The translations under genes were made by a program, and so were the position numbers. This document shows, in pieces, positions 62,685 to 64,000 of a DNA stretch of 64,000 bases. This DNA comes from Arthrobacter beigongshangensis (GTDB lineage Bacteria > Bacillota > Bacilli > Bacillales_A > Planococcaceae): contig NZ_JADHDX010000009.1 in NCBI RefSeq assembly GCF_016820585.1, positions 62,001 to 126,000 on the forward strand, written 5' to 3'. Every line of letters starts with the position of its first letter. Positions within the stretch are counted from its first letter, which is position 1. The notes beneath the pieces were generated by a model. It was not told the DNA's origin. It saw only the letters and a list, made by a program, of their open reading frames with translations, and searched no databases.

Positions 62685-63581
62685 ATGATTATTGTGAGGG
62701 AAGAACGGGAAAAGTATAGTGAAGACATGCTTGACCCGAGGAATGATTTTGTTTTCAAAATGTTGTTTGGACAAAAAAAGAATATGGATTTGTTGCTGAT
62801 GTTTTTGAATGCGATATTGTTGGGAACAGTGGAAAAAGTACTTTTTGTCAATCCGAATCTTGAGAAGGAAAATGTGACTGATAAATCATCGGTGATGGAT
62901 ATCAGGGTTGAAACCATAACAGGTGAGCAGATAAATCTTGAAATACAGATGCAGTATCATAAAGCTTTTCCTGAACGCATGCTGATGTATTGGGCACGCA
63001 TGCATGTGAGTCAAGATGAAACGAGGAAAAAGTTCATCAAACTGAAGAAATCCATTCAAATTGTTGTGACGAACTTCTCGTACTTGCCATCGGACGAATT
63101 TCATAGTACGTTTCATATAATAGAGAAAGATCAACTGTACATCTATACGGATCACTTGGAAATGCATGTATTAGAATTACCGAAAATGACGAAGCAAATG
63201 AACGAAGACCCAAGTCAGTTGGAAAAGTGGTTATTGTTTCTCAAGGGAAATAAAAAAACGAAGGAGGAGCTAGCGATGCAAGAATCGACGTTTCAAAAGG
63301 CTTATGATGAACTTGACCGAATTAGCCAGGATAAAGAAATGCGTGCCCGTGCGTTATCACGTGATATGTTTTTGCTAGATCAAGCAATGTATCGGCAGGA
63401 TGCTAGGGAGGAAGGGTTGGCTGAAGGGAGAGAGGAAGGAAGAGAACAAGGAAAAAAAGAAGGGAAAATAGAATTCGTGAAAAAGTTATATGAGAAAGGT
63501 TCTTCACCTAGCGAAATTGCAACTCTTCTCGACCTTCCAGTTTTAACAATTGAACAGTATTTGTCCTCAGGGGAAAACTAG
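62685..63581 (+). CDS. Rpn-family recombination-promoting nuclease / PD-(D/E)XK nuclease family protein
   Basis: 298 residues. N-terminus DPRNDFVFKMLFG matches the Rpn/PDDEXK_2 family, and SSVMDIRVET with NLEIQMQ supplies the Asp and Glu-x-Gln of the PD-(D/E)XK core. The C-terminal tail is a charged repeat (EEGLAEGREEGREQGKKEGK) followed by a short helix-turn-helix-like SPSEIATLLDLPVLTIEQYL. Known Rpn proteins are DNA endonucleases promoting recA-independent recombination. ATG 62685 has GGGAGGGA upstream. Often mobile and multicopy. Confidence 0.88.
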   Translation: MIIVREEREKYSEDMLDPRNDFVFKMLFGQKKNMDLLLMFLNAILLGTVEKVLFVNPNLEKENVTDKSSVMDIRVETITGEQINLEIQMQYHKAFPERMLMYWARMHVSQDETRKKFIKLKKSIQIVVTNFSYLPSDEFHSTFHIIEKDQLYIYTDHLEMHVLELPKMTKQMNEDPSQLEKWLLFLKGNKKTKEELAMQESTFQKAYDELDRISQDKEMRARALSRDMFLLDQAMYRQDAREEGLAEGREEGREQGKKEGKIEFVKKLYEKGSSPSEIATLLDLPVLTIEQYLSSGEN

Positions 63582-63593
63582 TACATGCATATT

Positions 63594-63625
63594 AAAAAGG
63601 GACTACCCGCATTCGCGGTAGTCCC
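63594..63625 (-). terminator. Terminator of the edge gene on the minus strand
   Basis: 11-bp GGGACTACC(C)GC/GCGGTAGTCCC stem (63599-63610, 63615-63625). On the minus strand it is followed by a T5 run. Confidence 0.85.
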
Positions 63626-63632
63626 GACTACT

Positions 63633-64000
63633 CTACTTCACCAATTCAATCACAATGTCATCCAAGACAAATTCAACTCGCTGGTTGCCCGAATTCGTTT
63701 CGTCATAAACACTTGCATGAGGAGTGATAATCAGTTTTGTTGCACTTGGGTCTAACTTTTTGAATGTGTTACCCCAGGTCATCGTATAATCAGGTCGACC
63801 ATATCCGCCGTTGCTATCTCCGTAGTATTTGTTCCCCAGGTCATCTTTGATTTCCAACTCGATATGAGGTTGCTGCCATTTTTCCAATACTTGCTCACTT
63901 GCCCGTTGGGTGTAATGAACGACAAAGGACATCGGGATGAATGTTATTTTATCAATAGTGACGACGATCCCATGTTGGTCAACACTCCGATTTGTTAGTT
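63633..64000 (-). CDS. DUF5643/DUF4179-like protein, C-terminal part running off the window
   Basis: The frame stays open from the stop at 63633 to the window edge (122 codons), so the ATG at 63930-63932 is internal. The strand-rich sequence (VTIDKITFIPMSFVVHYTQR, ending EFVLDDIVIELVK) resembles the C-terminal beta domain of DUF4179/DUF5643 proteins, many of which are anti-sigma factors with a membrane helix upstream. N-terminal part not visible. Confidence 0.7.
   Translation of the reverse strand, partial: LTNRSVDQHGIVVTIDKITFIPMSFVVHYTQRASEQVLEKWQQPHIELEIKDDLGNKYYGDSNGGYGRPDYTMTWGNTFKKLDPSATKLIITPHASVYDETNSGNQRVEFVLDDIVIELVK

Noticed and set aside
1-64000. CRISPR arrays, rRNA, tRNA genes or complete insertion sequences
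   Set aside because: No regularly spaced repeats, rRNA or tRNA signatures, or transposase genes with flanking inverted repeats were recognised by eye.

Overview
The window looks like a chromosomal segment of a low-to-moderate GC Gram-positive of the Bacillales. Purine-rich Shine-Dalgarno sequences precede nearly every gene, TTG and GTG starts are common, and intrinsic terminators, T-box and SAM-I leaders and CodY-like sites are present. The complete ureABCEFGD operon together with Planococcaceae-like accessory genes makes a Sporosarcina-like organism the best guess; that is inference. No rRNA, tRNA, CRISPR array or intact insertion sequence was seen.

Layout. 1-9.4 kb: the edge of a GntR/ABC operon, a CofE-like F420 ligase-family gene divergent from a LysR regulator, an ABC exporter pair, a membrane-anchored polysaccharide deacetylase with a coiled-coil partner, a HAD phosphatase and a methyltransferase. 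9.4-29.4 kb: signalling and accessory genes, including PAS-GGDEF-EAL, a Tet(M)-like ribosomal GTPase, pirin, two MFS transporters, an AraC regulator without a standard start codon, a Schlafen/AlbA_2 regulator, a nucleotide pyrophosphatase, a CBS-ACT protein, a decayed gene, a chemoreceptor, a PBP4-type carboxypeptidase and RluF. 29.4-35.9 kb: trpEDCFBA behind a composite RNA leader. 36-46 kb: an AAC(3)-family gene, a DUF4003 gene, then an oligopeptide ABC transporter followed by LD-carboxypeptidase and NlpC/P60 genes, which together look like a cell-wall peptide scavenging module. 46.4-51.5 kb: urease. 51.6-55 kb: a thioesterase, a SAM-I riboswitch with a MetE-like methyltransferase, a cluster of DnaA boxes and a coiled-coil gene. 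55-64 kb: a dipeptidase, a VOC protein, a ParE/Phd toxin-antitoxin pair, a six-gene GntR-controlled ABC locus, a 30-residue membrane peptide, an Rpn-type nuclease and the 3' end of a DUF5643-like gene.

The most striking signal is the trp leader. In order it carries a promoter, a small 5' stem-loop, seven in-register (G/U)AG triplets at 5-nt spacing (the pattern bound by TRAP), a T-box with a UGG specifier and terminator, and a second 5-nt-periodic NAG array across the trpE ribosome binding site. A third array lies across the trpD ribosome binding site. This predicts that one operon senses both uncharged tRNA-Trp (T-box) and free tryptophan (TRAP). Other points of note are the DnaA-box cluster away from any visible dnaA gene, the AraC gene lacking an ATG/GTG/TTG start, and several small genes.
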